From positions 1-35,939 of the forward strand of contig NZ_JAPDOG010000034.1 of assembly GCF_026013545.1 (NCBI RefSeq): DNA of 35,939 nucleotides, given 5' to 3'. Position numbers and translations under genes: made by a program. Each line of letters opens with the position of its first letter. The first letter of the stretch is position 1. This document shows, piece after piece, positions 22,301 to 29,700 of the stretch. Under the pieces are notes generated by a model. That model was given only the letters and a program-made list of their open reading frames with translations. It did not search any database and was not told the DNA's origin. The DNA is from Defluviimonas salinarum (GTDB taxonomy: Bacteria > Pseudomonadota > Alphaproteobacteria > Rhodobacterales > Rhodobacteraceae).

Positions 22301-24850
22301 GGTCTGGCCGGAAACGTTGCCATTGGCGGATGATTTCTGCGAGGATGTCCGCTCGGGCTTGGCGATGAGCGACAGGGAGGCGTCGGCCAAGCCGGCGTAG
22401 GGCGCGCGCTCCGCTGCTTCAGCCGCGAGGGCGGCGATGAAGGCGTCGGCGTCCATCTCCGGAACCGACGAGCTCGAAGGGGATGTGGCCGACATCGTCG
22501 CATCGAAAGCGAGGGAAGCCATCTGGGCGGAGGCACCACTAACAAGCCCGTCGATCGTGCCTGTGCCGGGGCCGGTTCCCGGATCGTAGCGCACACCGCT
22601 GATCGAGAGCGCGGTCCGCGCGTTGGGGTCTTCGACGATCAGAAGGTATTCGGACACCAGTCTTCCGTCGGAAGCCCGCGTGTGTGCTTTCATGACGCGG
22701 TAGAGGAGCGGCCCTGCAGTCGGATCCATGACGACGAAGAGATCGATCTGCGACTCTATCGCAATGGTGACGGTCGGCGGATACCGATCCCACGCATCCT
22801 TGTCGACACGTTCCGCTTCGCCAAGCTGGCGGCCGTCGAAATAGACTTCACCGTCGCCATCAGCGAAGAACCGGGCATACTCCTCGCCGGCCGCCGGACC
22901 TGCCGCAGCGGCCTCGTCGACAGCATGAATCGTGGCGTCCATGATCACGTCAAAGGCAGAAGCGTAATATTTCTCAAAACCTGCACCGCCGACCAGGTTG
23001 TCTCTTACCCCGTCATCTTCGTAGTCGGTGGGATCGGCTTCCTGACCGTCCTGCGCGACTCCGGGCCAAACGCCGCCGTACAACACGTCATCGCCGTCGC
23101 CGCCATCCAGAAGGTCCGTCGCGCGCCCCCCGATGAGCAGATCATCGCCGCCGAAACCGAATAGCATATTGCTGGCTTTACTTCCGATGATCTCATCACG
23201 CCCAACGCTGCCGAAGACGTCGTCGAATCCGAAGATCAGGATATGGCTTCCGTCCCGTTCGACGTAACCCGCACCCGCGTCTGTGCTGAAGCGGTCGTAG
23301 GCGTCGTCGAGATCAATTCGGATCGTCCCCGATCCGCCGAGATCTTCGACCGACACGACATCGCCGCGCACGAAGGCCTGCGTGATTTCATTCTCGGCGT
23401 ACGGCACGAGCGGAACGCTGATGCCCGAACTGTCCTCGCTCCCGCCGTCGTGGATTTTCGTTCCGGCGTAGTCGGCCAGCGTGTCCTTGAGCCGCAGGAT
23501 GTCGCTATGCGTGCTGAGGACCAGCGTCTCAACCTCGCGGATGTCATCCGTCCAGATTGCGGTCGGGACCGGGTTGTCTTCACTCAACGGCTGGTTGGTC
23601 ACGACGAAATGCGGGGCGCCGCCCGGGGATATGGTGTCTCCGCGCACCTCCGCCTGCAGAGGCCCAAAGCTGGAGCCAAAAAGAAGATCCGCCAGCGCCT
23701 CGAAAAAGCCCTCGGGCGGCGGAGAATCGTAGATGACTACATCACTATCGGCACCGCCTCGGATCTCGTCGGAGCCGAGGGAAGCCCAGATAGTATCATT
23801 TCCGGTCCCGGCTCGAACCTTATCGTCAAATTCACTTCCGACGATCGTGTCGCTACCGGCTCCGGTCAGGTAAGTAATGCCATTCGACACGTAATTGTGC
23901 AAGAAACCCGGTATCGATCCCACCGGCACGTTCACGCCCAGAATGTTGTAGTACACCGGGGCGCTTTCATCAGAGATGTCATACGTCTCCGTCATGGTGT
24001 TCAACATAAAGCTGGTCGCACTGGCGACCACTACGTCGTCGCCGTCGCTGCCATAAATAATAGGTTTGTTCCCATCTAAAAACTTTATCACACCAGAATT
24101 CCAAAGATCAGAAATCACGGAATTGATCGCCGTGATCGTCCGAAAACCCAGGCTACCGGTCCAGCCAGACATTACGTCGATCTCGGCCAGATAATCTTGC
24201 TCAGTATACGTCACGGCATACTGCGGACTCCCCTTTTCAATAGGTAGAGCTACCCTCACCCCTGTACCGGATGGATCGATGGCGAATGCCAAGCCCTCGC
24301 TCGCTAAGTTGATGGCTTCCGAGCCGCCAACCCAGTCAAAGTCCTGCTGTAGGTGGGGTTCGACATAGAAATTCTCTATCCGCAATTCGCCGTCCGCGCC
24401 TACGATAAACTTTGCGTCGTTGCTGATCTTAAAAGCCGTTGACCCCCAAATTAAGGATCTATATCCGTAATCATCGTAGCCATCCTCATAATCCGCCTGC
24501 TGAAGAGTGATATAGATACGCGTAAACCCGCCAATATACTCGTCAAGTATCAATCGAAAATCTTCCTTCGGTATACTGGCCTCGCCGCTCGCGTCCTTAA
24601 AGTCGTCAAGCGCGCCGGAATCGTACAGAGCAAGTCCAAAATTGAAGAATGCTTGGACGACCTCGAAGTTGGCACCCAGCGCGAAACGTCCTGGGCCGGT
24701 AGTAAGGTCCATGTAGTCTTCATAGCTGGTTTCGGTAAACGGGTAATCTGCGCGATCTTCCGTCAGACTCTCCATGTCCAGATTGCTTGGAGGCGTCAGC
24801 GAGCCATAAAGAAATGCGGAAATAACTTGTTCAGACGTTGGCAGACTCAT
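19358..24850 (-). CDS. large RTX (GGxGxDxxx) type I-secreted protein
   Basis: An 1830-residue protein. The N-terminal ~280 residues are a non-repeat domain of unknown family, rich in aromatic and acidic residues (TSYEDYMDLTTGPGRFALG, YEDGYDDYGYRSLIWGSTA). It is followed by isolated RTX nonapeptides (IYGSDGDDVVVA, TGAGSDTIVGSEFDDKV), a second non-repeat segment around residues 650-800, and from about 930 onward dense calcium-binding beta-roll blocks (GGAGNDTL, GGDGDD). A 106-residue unit is duplicated near the end. The C-terminus (ASAGDFTEPEFRFV) fits an uncleaved T1SS signal. The start is ATG 24850 with a near-perfect GGAGGAA 5 bases upstream; a TTG four codons earlier is rejected. It lies 25 bases after the 170-aa exported protein and just before its own transporter genes. 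The cellular effect is unknown. Confidence 0.9.
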   Translation of the reverse strand: MSLPTSEQVISAFLYGSLTPPSNLDMESLTEDRADYPFTETSYEDYMDLTTGPGRFALGANFEVVQAFFNFGLALYDSGALDDFKDASGEASIPKEDFRLILDEYIGGFTRIYITLQQADYEDGYDDYGYRSLIWGSTAFKISNDAKFIVGADGELRIENFYVEPHLQQDFDWVGGSEAINLASEGLAFAIDPSGTGVRVALPIEKGSPQYAVTYTEQDYLAEIDVMSGWTGSLGFRTITAINSVISDLWNSGVIKFLDGNKPIIYGSDGDDVVVASATSFMLNTMTETYDISDESAPVYYNILGVNVPVGSIPGFLHNYVSNGITYLTGAGSDTIVGSEFDDKVRAGTGNDTIWASLGSDEIRGGADSDVVIYDSPPPEGFFEALADLLFGSSFGPLQAEVRGDTISPGGAPHFVVTNQPLSEDNPVPTAIWTDDIREVETLVLSTHSDILRLKDTLADYAGTKIHDGGSEDSSGISVPLVPYAENEITQAFVRGDVVSVEDLGGSGTIRIDLDDAYDRFSTDAGAGYVERDGSHILIFGFDDVFGSVGRDEIIGSKASNMLFGFGGDDLLIGGRATDLLDGGDGDDVLYGGVWPGVAQDGQEADPTDYEDDGVRDNLVGGAGFEKYYASAFDVIMDATIHAVDEAAAAGPAAGEEYARFFADGDGEVYFDGRQLGEAERVDKDAWDRYPPTVTIAIESQIDLFVVMDPTAGPLLYRVMKAHTRASDGRLVSEYLLIVEDPNARTALSISGVRYDPGTGPGTGTIDGLVSGASAQMASLAFDATMSATSPSSSSVPEMDADAFIAALAAEAAERAPYAGLADASLSLIAKPERTSSQKSSANGNVSGQTFIADGHDQRSTEPQLTEASTTMSLAAATTTSTGFLGISVVEPDPIPDTEGDDIIKGGKNDDYLVATEGDDKLTGAGGNDTLDGGWGNDTLSGGTGNDTADYRSSPTGIAAWLADGDVVTVGFGKSQWDTLQSIENLIGSGLADQIEGDNGNNLLMGMAGNDVFIVSGGNDTLDGGNGNDLVDFAQITTSNVTIDLGAGTFGGAAAGHTYISIESIRGTGNAAQGDTLIGSDERNDLYGYAGNDLISGAGGGDVLDGGDGADTIDGGAGNDLIEGGAGADSLTGGAGVDVFWFAPGDSGSQPGTWDTITDFSQAEDFIEISTSLGFRWVGTDAFEVGLSAGLPYDLRYEIVGNDTHVMADTDRDGAADLVVVLNGVYALDVADFYDTIVHIKSSDPILGTSGDDVIDGTGYVDVIDGLAGNDTISGHGSGDNISGGDGDDRILGGDGNDTIDGGPGQDTLFGDAGMDEIHGGDGNDTIYSLADDDTLFGEAGDDSLMGGRGNDVLYGGIGNDSLHGETGDDLLFGGDGDDTLYGDSTFEWVEGIRYVSSPGDDTLYGGAGNDQLYGDASDDETPGNDFLYGEDGNDTLSGGLGTNYFDGGAGYDILNLSDNDDTTLPGAGAVVVDMVAGTVTRVDNSMDSFINIEGIETTELNDVVQGDSGNNWIYTAGGDDTLRGGAGNDTLQGGAGDDQHFGEDGDDLIQGSIGADYFDGGTGIDTLDFSYTSVGATFDLGNETVVFVDGFTETARAFENVIGGGGADTLIGTAVANQLSGNGGNDTLYGGAGNDTLQGGDGDDQHFGEDGDDLIQGSLGTDYFDGGNGIDTLDFSYTSVGAAIDLTSETVIFDGGFVETARAFENAIGGGGADTLTGTATANQLSGNGGNDTLNGGAGDDRLTGGTGDDTLYGGSDHDVFVFAPGHGNDTIGDYDVLNDLIEFSGIQFSDLIVTQNGSDVTIDYGSGDMITVLNASAGDFTEPEFRFV
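19671..20306 (-). repeat. two 318-bp tandem units inside the RTX gene
   Basis: Units 19671-19988 and 19989-20306 repeat the same 106-residue arrangement: LSGNGGNDTL, GGAGNDTLQGG, HFGEDGDDLIQGS, DYFDGG, IDTLDFSYTSVGA and ETARAFEN. They differ at scattered positions. The in-frame unit means copy number could change by recombination without breaking the protein. Confidence 0.75.
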
Positions 24851-24875
24851 AAATTCCTCCAATTGTTAGGTTTTT

Positions 24876-25388
24876 TCAGTCAAAGTAAAACTCTCTCGCA
24901 GCACCGTCTCTGTCGATCGCGTAGATGATCAAGCGCGATACACTTCTTAACTCGCCGCTCTCGGCAACGATCATCTTTGGGTCGCAAATTATCACAACAC
25001 CTTGATACCCGAACTCTCTCTGCCAGGAGGGATCGGGTGCAAACCCGTCCGGTCCTACACTTAGAAGCCCGCAACAGTTTGGATTAAGTGCGATAAACTC
25101 GTCGACGTCTTGATATGGCCGCAGTTTCAAATTTGAGTACGAGCCGTCGTCGGCCTGAACCGGCATGACAAGTGGTTGCTCTACTTCAAGGTACAGCTGA
25201 ATCCCCGCGGAAACATATGCATCAATATTTTCTGGATTTCCCCAAAATCGAAGATGCGCGGGAAGGTCCGATTGTGGGCGTGCGTACATCGCGCAAGACG
25301 GAGATTCTTGCGCGACAACGGCAACTGCAGAAGGTGAACCGATCAGGACGGCGAGCAACAGTCGTCTTAGATACGATGATTGTTTCAT
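24876..25388 (-). CDS. small Sec-exported protein upstream of RTX gene
   Basis: A 170-residue protein with a clear signal peptide (KQSSYLRRLLLAVLIGSPSA, likely cleavage after VAVVA near residue 26). The mature part has four Cys (SCAMYA, NPNCCGLL, IICDPK), compatible with periplasmic disulphides, and ends in alternating strands (SRLIIYAIDRDG, AAREFYFD). No family is recognised. It ends 25 bases before the RTX start on the same strand and follows the 46-codon remnant by 9 bases, so it is co-transcribed with both. Position suggests a periplasmic partner of the RTX protein, for example protection against it or help in its export. Neither is shown by the sequence. The gene is AT-richer than the transporter genes. 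Confidence 0.7.
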   Translation of the reverse strand: MKQSSYLRRLLLAVLIGSPSAVAVVAQESPSCAMYARPQSDLPAHLRFWGNPENIDAYVSAGIQLYLEVEQPLVMPVQADDGSYSNLKLRPYQDVDEFIALNPNCCGLLSVGPDGFAPDPSWQREFGYQGVVIICDPKMIVAESGELRSVSRLIIYAIDRDGAAREFYFD

Positions 25389-25397
25389 TGTTTTCCA

Positions 25398-25538
25398 TTA
25401 AGTTTGGGAGTTAGATCGCTGCCGATCATGACTGGAAGGGGGCCAGTATGCTTCGACTACAATCGTCTGATCCGCGTCGTAACGGATACGAAAGCCAGCC
25501 GCACAGAGAAAAAGGATCACTCGAAGCATGTCAAACAT
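25398..25538 (-). pseudogene. 46-codon remnant of a paralogue of the 241-aa exported protein
   Basis: The first 13 codons are nearly identical to the 241-aa gene (MFDMLRVILFLCA against MFDMLRVTLFLCA), including its ribosome site and upstream region, which belong to a 156-bp direct repeat. After codon 13 the frame jumps to AGFRIRYDADQTIVVEAYW, which faintly resembles the later segment SFRYIPDRNLLVTTRIYQ of the intact protein. The rest of the gene is missing, which suggests an internal deletion in a duplicated copy. The frame then ends at TAA 25398-25400, 9 bases before the 170-aa gene. It might still be translated as a leader peptide that couples translation to the next gene. Confidence 0.6.
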
Positions 25539-25656
25539 CCGTCCTTCGCCTGCAGGCAGGCAAAGCTGCCAGGCAAGCGCCAGTTCTGAATTCGAAGGAG
25601 AGCTGTCAAAAGTTTGTTAAACCTATGCGTGATTCCCGCGGTGCGTCAATCCGTTG
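25501..25656. repeat. 156-bp direct repeat, copy A
   Basis: Matches 26382-26537 with roughly eleven differences over 156 bases, with a spacing of 881 bases. The repeat covers a promoter, 5' leader, ribosome site and first codons. Copy A feeds the 46-codon remnant, the 170-aa gene and the 1830-aa RTX gene. Confidence 0.85.
25620..25649 (-). promoter_or_regulatory. putative promoter in repeat copy A
   Basis: Minus strand TTGACG (25644-25649) and TAGGTT (25620-25625) with an 18-base spacer. Both hexamers are identical in copy B, while the spacer between them carries about half of all differences between the two repeats, as expected if only the hexamers are under selection. Confidence 0.5.
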
Positions 25657-25693
25657 TTTGTGCCCTCGCCGCTCCTCTCAATATTCCGTTGGG

Positions 25694-26419
25694 TCAACTT
25701 GAAGGCGCAGCTCTGCACCGTCCGCCCGCAGCAAGATCGCCGGACACGAGGTTGGGGATCCTCGGGGCCTTCTCACCCGCGCGCAGCGCCTCGGTGACGT
25801 CGAGACATCTCACCAAAGCCTCAACCCGCGCCGCGATCTCGGCGAAGTTGTTCAGCGGCGCAGTCACCTGGTAGATGCGCGTCGTAACCAAGAGATTTCG
25901 ATCCGGGATATAGCGGAAACTCACGGCGCAGAATATTGGCTTCGGCTCTGCGCGATCGAAACCGCAACGCGCATAGAAGCGCTTCGAGTCAAACTCGGGG
26001 AAGATAAGGACGTCGCCCCGCACAGGCGCTTCATGGAGGCCCTGCCAGCCGACCTTATAGCCGTCGAGATCAAAAAGCGGCGGCAGAGTCGGATCAGGGT
26101 GAAAGCGTGACGCTGCGTCCGGGGCCCATGTTGGCTCTACGCCCGCATGCAATGCAGTTTGATCCTTGATATGGATAACCGTGTTTTGCAGATGTGGATC
26201 AGCTTGCGTCAGATCCCAGATCCAGTCGACATCCGAGAGCGAGACGAATTCATTCTCGACCTGAAGATCCTGGATCGGCGTCCTCTTGCGCAAATCGAAC
26301 GTGCGCGCCCCGAGCGTTACGAGGCCGTCGGTCCGGTTCCTGATGGTGTCCGCGCGCGCAGCGGAGAGTGAAACCAGGACCGCACAGAGAAAAAGGGTCA
26401 CTCGAAGCATGTCAAACAT
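25694..26419 (-). CDS. Sec-exported protein of unknown function, 241 aa
   Basis: A signal peptide is clear: MLRVTLFLCAVLVSLSAARA, cleavage likely after residue 23. The mature protein has segments TDGLVTLGARTFDLRKRTPI, VSLSDVDWIWDLTQADPH and a C-terminal half with three Cys (RCGFDRAEPKPIFCAVSF, VRCLDVTEAL), probably disulphide-bonded in the periplasm. No family is recognised. A second start three codons in (26410) is possible. It sits in the same orientation between the two RTX genes, has its own promoter in repeat copy B and has a truncated paralogue directly downstream. It is likely a member of the set of small exported proteins of this locus. Confidence 0.7.
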   Translation of the reverse strand: MFDMLRVTLFLCAVLVSLSAARADTIRNRTDGLVTLGARTFDLRKRTPIQDLQVENEFVSLSDVDWIWDLTQADPHLQNTVIHIKDQTALHAGVEPTWAPDAASRFHPDPTLPPLFDLDGYKVGWQGLHEAPVRGDVLIFPEFDSKRFYARCGFDRAEPKPIFCAVSFRYIPDRNLLVTTRIYQVTAPLNNFAEIAARVEALVRCLDVTEALRAGEKAPRIPNLVSGDLAAGGRCRAAPSS

Positions 26420-26537
26420 CCGTCCCTCGCCTGCCGGCAGGCAAGGCTGCCCGGCAAGCGCCAGTTCTGAATTCGAAGGAGAGCTGTCAAAAGTTGGTTA
26501 AACCTATGCGTGGGTCCTGTGATGCGTCAATCCGTTA
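26382..26537. repeat. 156-bp direct repeat, copy B
   Basis: Partner of 25501-25656. This copy lies at the 5' end of the intact 241-aa gene and includes its leader, ribosome site and first 12 codons. It contains a perfect 14-bp palindrome GCCTGCCGGCAGGC that is imperfect in copy A. Confidence 0.85.
26501..26530 (-). promoter_or_regulatory. putative promoter of the 241-aa gene
   Basis: Minus strand TTGACG (26525-26530) and TAGGTT (26501-26506), 18-base spacer, about 80 bases before ATG 26419. The hexamers are conserved with copy A while the spacer diverges. Confidence 0.5.
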
Positions 26538-26797
26538 ATTGCGCCCCGGTCGCGTCCGCCAAAACGCGTGTCCGATCTGTCGGATGGCAAGCGGCGCGGC
26601 GCGGCGATCGGTGCTCCTGGGCATGGCCCAGGGCTGCGGGAATGCACCCATCCTGAACCCCGTGTGCCGCCGGCGGGATCGAGCCCGCGCACCGGAAAGC
26701 GCGCGGACCTGGTCGCGGCCCGGCCGTCGGGTTCGGAGGACGGGGAAACGTCCTCGCGCGCCCGTCTTCCCTTTGCCCGCAGAACCGCAACCGCCGC
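26538..26797 (-). other. intergenic region with two hairpins downstream of second RTX gene
   Basis: No convincing gene; open frames here look like products of high GC. CGTCCTC/GAGGACG (26736-26742 with 26749-26755, 6-base loop) lies 42 bases after the RTX stop and could help terminate it. CCTGGGC-ATG-GCCCAGG (26616-26632) is a second perfect 7-bp hairpin. Neither is followed by a T-run. Confidence 0.45.
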
Positions 26798-29700
26798 TCA
26801 CACGAACTGGAAGTGCTCGGCCGTGATCTGGCTCGCGCTCGTCAGTCCGGTGAGGATGATCGTGATGTCGGCCACGCCGTTTCCATCGGTGTCGACCAGC
26901 ACCCTGTCGCCCTCGACCCGCGCCTCGGTATTGTCCGAGCCTCCCGTGAAGGCGCCGTCGCCGAGATAGGCGAAGGTACCGGTCAGAAGCCCCTCGAAGC
27001 GCATCACGTCGCCCTCATTGGCGCCGCCGTCGAGCGCATTGAAATCCGCGATCGTGTCGGTGCCCCATTTGGTCGACCGGAACCGGAACACGTCCGCCCC
27101 CGCGCCGCCGATGAGGATATCGTCGCCGATATGCCCGTCGAGAAGATCGTTGCCGTTGCCGCCATCGAGGGTGTCGTCGCCGCCAAGGCCGCGGAGGTCA
27201 TCGTCGCCATCGAGACCGGACAACAGGTTCGCTCCGTTGTTGCCGTCGATCTGGTTTCCAAGCGCGTTTCCGGTCCCGTAAATGGCCGCGGTTCCCGTCA
27301 GGATGAGCCGCTCGATGTTGTCGCCGAGGGTCCAGTCGAGTGGACTGAAAATGCGGTCGGACGTGCCTTCGTTCGCGAGCTCGACAACGACGTCGCCCGG
27401 GCTGTCGACGTAGTAATAGTCGTTTCCGGCGCCGCCGATCATCGTGTCGTTCCCGGCGCCTCCGTCGATCGTGTCGTTCCGCCGCGTACCGTAGATGATA
27501 TCATCGCCCTCGGTCACATGATCGGTGATGACGCGGTTCAGGATGTCCTGCTCGCCCAGGACCGCGTCAGCGAAGACGATGCGCTCGATGTTCGCGTTCT
27601 GGTTGCCGATGCTGTAGTAGGCCTGATAGGTCAGCGTCAGATCGCCCTCATATGTTTCGACGATCACGTCATTGCCGCTCACGCTGAAGACGACGTCGGC
27701 CGCGAAGAACCGGCTCAGATCCAGAGTGTCGAAGCCCCTGTTGCTCGTGGAGCCGAAAATCGTGTGGTAACCGGAGGTGTAGACGATCCAGTCGTCGCCA
27801 TCCCCTGCCGATATCGTGTGCTGCCCCTCGCCGGTGCTGATCACGTCACTACCGGACGTGCCAATGATGTCGTCATCGTCCCAGGTGCCGACGATCGTCG
27901 GAAGCGGCGCGACGATGGACTTCCAGGCATCCAGATTGACCCCGGCCAGAAGGATCGACGAATTCGCGCCATAGGTGATCCGGACATCGGCACCCGACTG
28001 AACGATGGTCATGCCGGCTTGCGGCGCATGCGGGTTGATCTGCTGGCCATCGAGAACCAGCCGGTCGCGCAGCCCGTCGAAATCGGTGACGATGTCGTTG
28101 CCGTCTTCCGGGCCGAATACGACACGGTCGGACCCCGTACCCGTCGTGACGATGTCATCGCCGAGGCCGGGGATAATCAGATCCGAGCCGCCCCTGGCGT
28201 CAAGAATGTCGTTGCCGCGGCCGCCATCGAGAGCGTCCGTCTCGTCACCACCCGTCAGGCTGTCATCACCGTCGCCGCCACCGACTTTGAACTCTTGGGT
28301 TCGGATCGTGCGCGTCGTACCGTGGCCGATGGATTTTTCGGGGTTCTTGTATTCCGCGAACGTGATTCCGAAATCGCCGGGTTCGAAGTCGCGGATCAGG
28401 AGAAAGCGAAGCTGGTCGTCGCTACTGTCTGGCGTATCCAACTGGTCTCGATAGATCACCCGGAGGTCGCCATCGCTGTATTGGACGGAAATGCTCGCAC
28501 CGGTATTCGAAACATAGAAATCCGGACTTGTATATGGATATTCCAGCGGATTGGCGTGAAAAAAGAAATGATTATTAGCGAAATTAAGTTCAAAGTAAGA
28601 CACCTCAGTAAAAGGTGTCAAGTATTCCCTGTTCGAGATCTCCAGGCCGTTAATAAAAATGGATCCGGTGCCGTCGAGATCATAAATCTCCGTGTAATTG
28701 TTGCTGGCAAGGAACAAGTCGGCGAAGGGCACGTAGTGACTGCCGGAAAGATGATAGGTATCATCCCCCATGCCACCCGCAAGAAGCACGCGGCCAACGT
28801 CGCCGAGATTCATGATCGAGGTGATCTGGTCGTCCCCATCCCCGCCCTCGACAATCGTGTAGGGTGAATAGTCTATGATGCGGGTCTTGCCATTGATCTC
28901 CACATAGCCTTGTTCATAATCTCGCCACAGGTACCCAGGTGCGGAGTTCTCCCAATAGGGATAGTTTTCCGGGGTGTTCACATAATGATACGTATCAATA
29001 GTCAGAAGGATCTTCTGCGCGGACACCTCTGTCGAAACCGTCGCGGCCGTCAGCGTGTCGTTACCACTGCTGCCGACCAGCCACTCGACACCATGGTCCG
29101 CCGAACTGATTTCGACGGGGGCGGAGGAAAAGCTCGCCAATCCGCGATCGAAACCGGCACCGCCGTCGATGACGTCGCCGGTACCGAAGAAGATGATGTC
29201 GTTTCCGTCACCGCCCCGCAGAATATCCACCGCCTCGGGCGCGGCAGGGGCGCCGTTTGGATAGATCTGGTGAAACAGGTCGTAGCCAGGCGTGTGACCG
29301 AGGAAGCCGGGCATGGTTTCCGGAATGCTGGCCGGCGTGTCGCCGTAGATGATATCATCGCCGCCGCCGCCGTCGATCTCGTCTGCGCCGCCGCCGCCAA
29401 AGAGGATATTGGCCTCGCCGTTACCGGTTATGGTGTCCCGGGAATTGCTGCCCAGCACATGCTCAAAGTTCTGAACACCGTATACGTTTCCGTTTGTCGA
29501 GAACTCGACAGTTCCCGCCGAGAGATCCACGATCGCGCCCGGATCACTGGGCAGGCTGGAAAGCCCATTATCGATCCTCAGCAAGTCACGACCATCGCCT
29601 GCGATGACCGTATCCACGCCGTATGCTTCAATAGGATAATCCCCTGGAGTTCCGCCGATTACTCCGATCCGCATCGACCATACGGGACCCAAGGTCACGT

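Noticed and set aside
20759-22333. Long plus-strand frame rich in Val, Ala and Ile repeats
   Set aside because: Antisense of the RTX repeats; the periodic translation only mirrors the nonapeptide coding.
19358-24850. The regular short repeats as a CRISPR array
   Set aside because: The repeats are in-frame GGxGxDxxx codons with no unique spacers of constant length; no cas gene is present.
26813-28867. 684-codon plus-strand frame
   Set aside because: Antisense of the second RTX gene with the same artificial periodicity.
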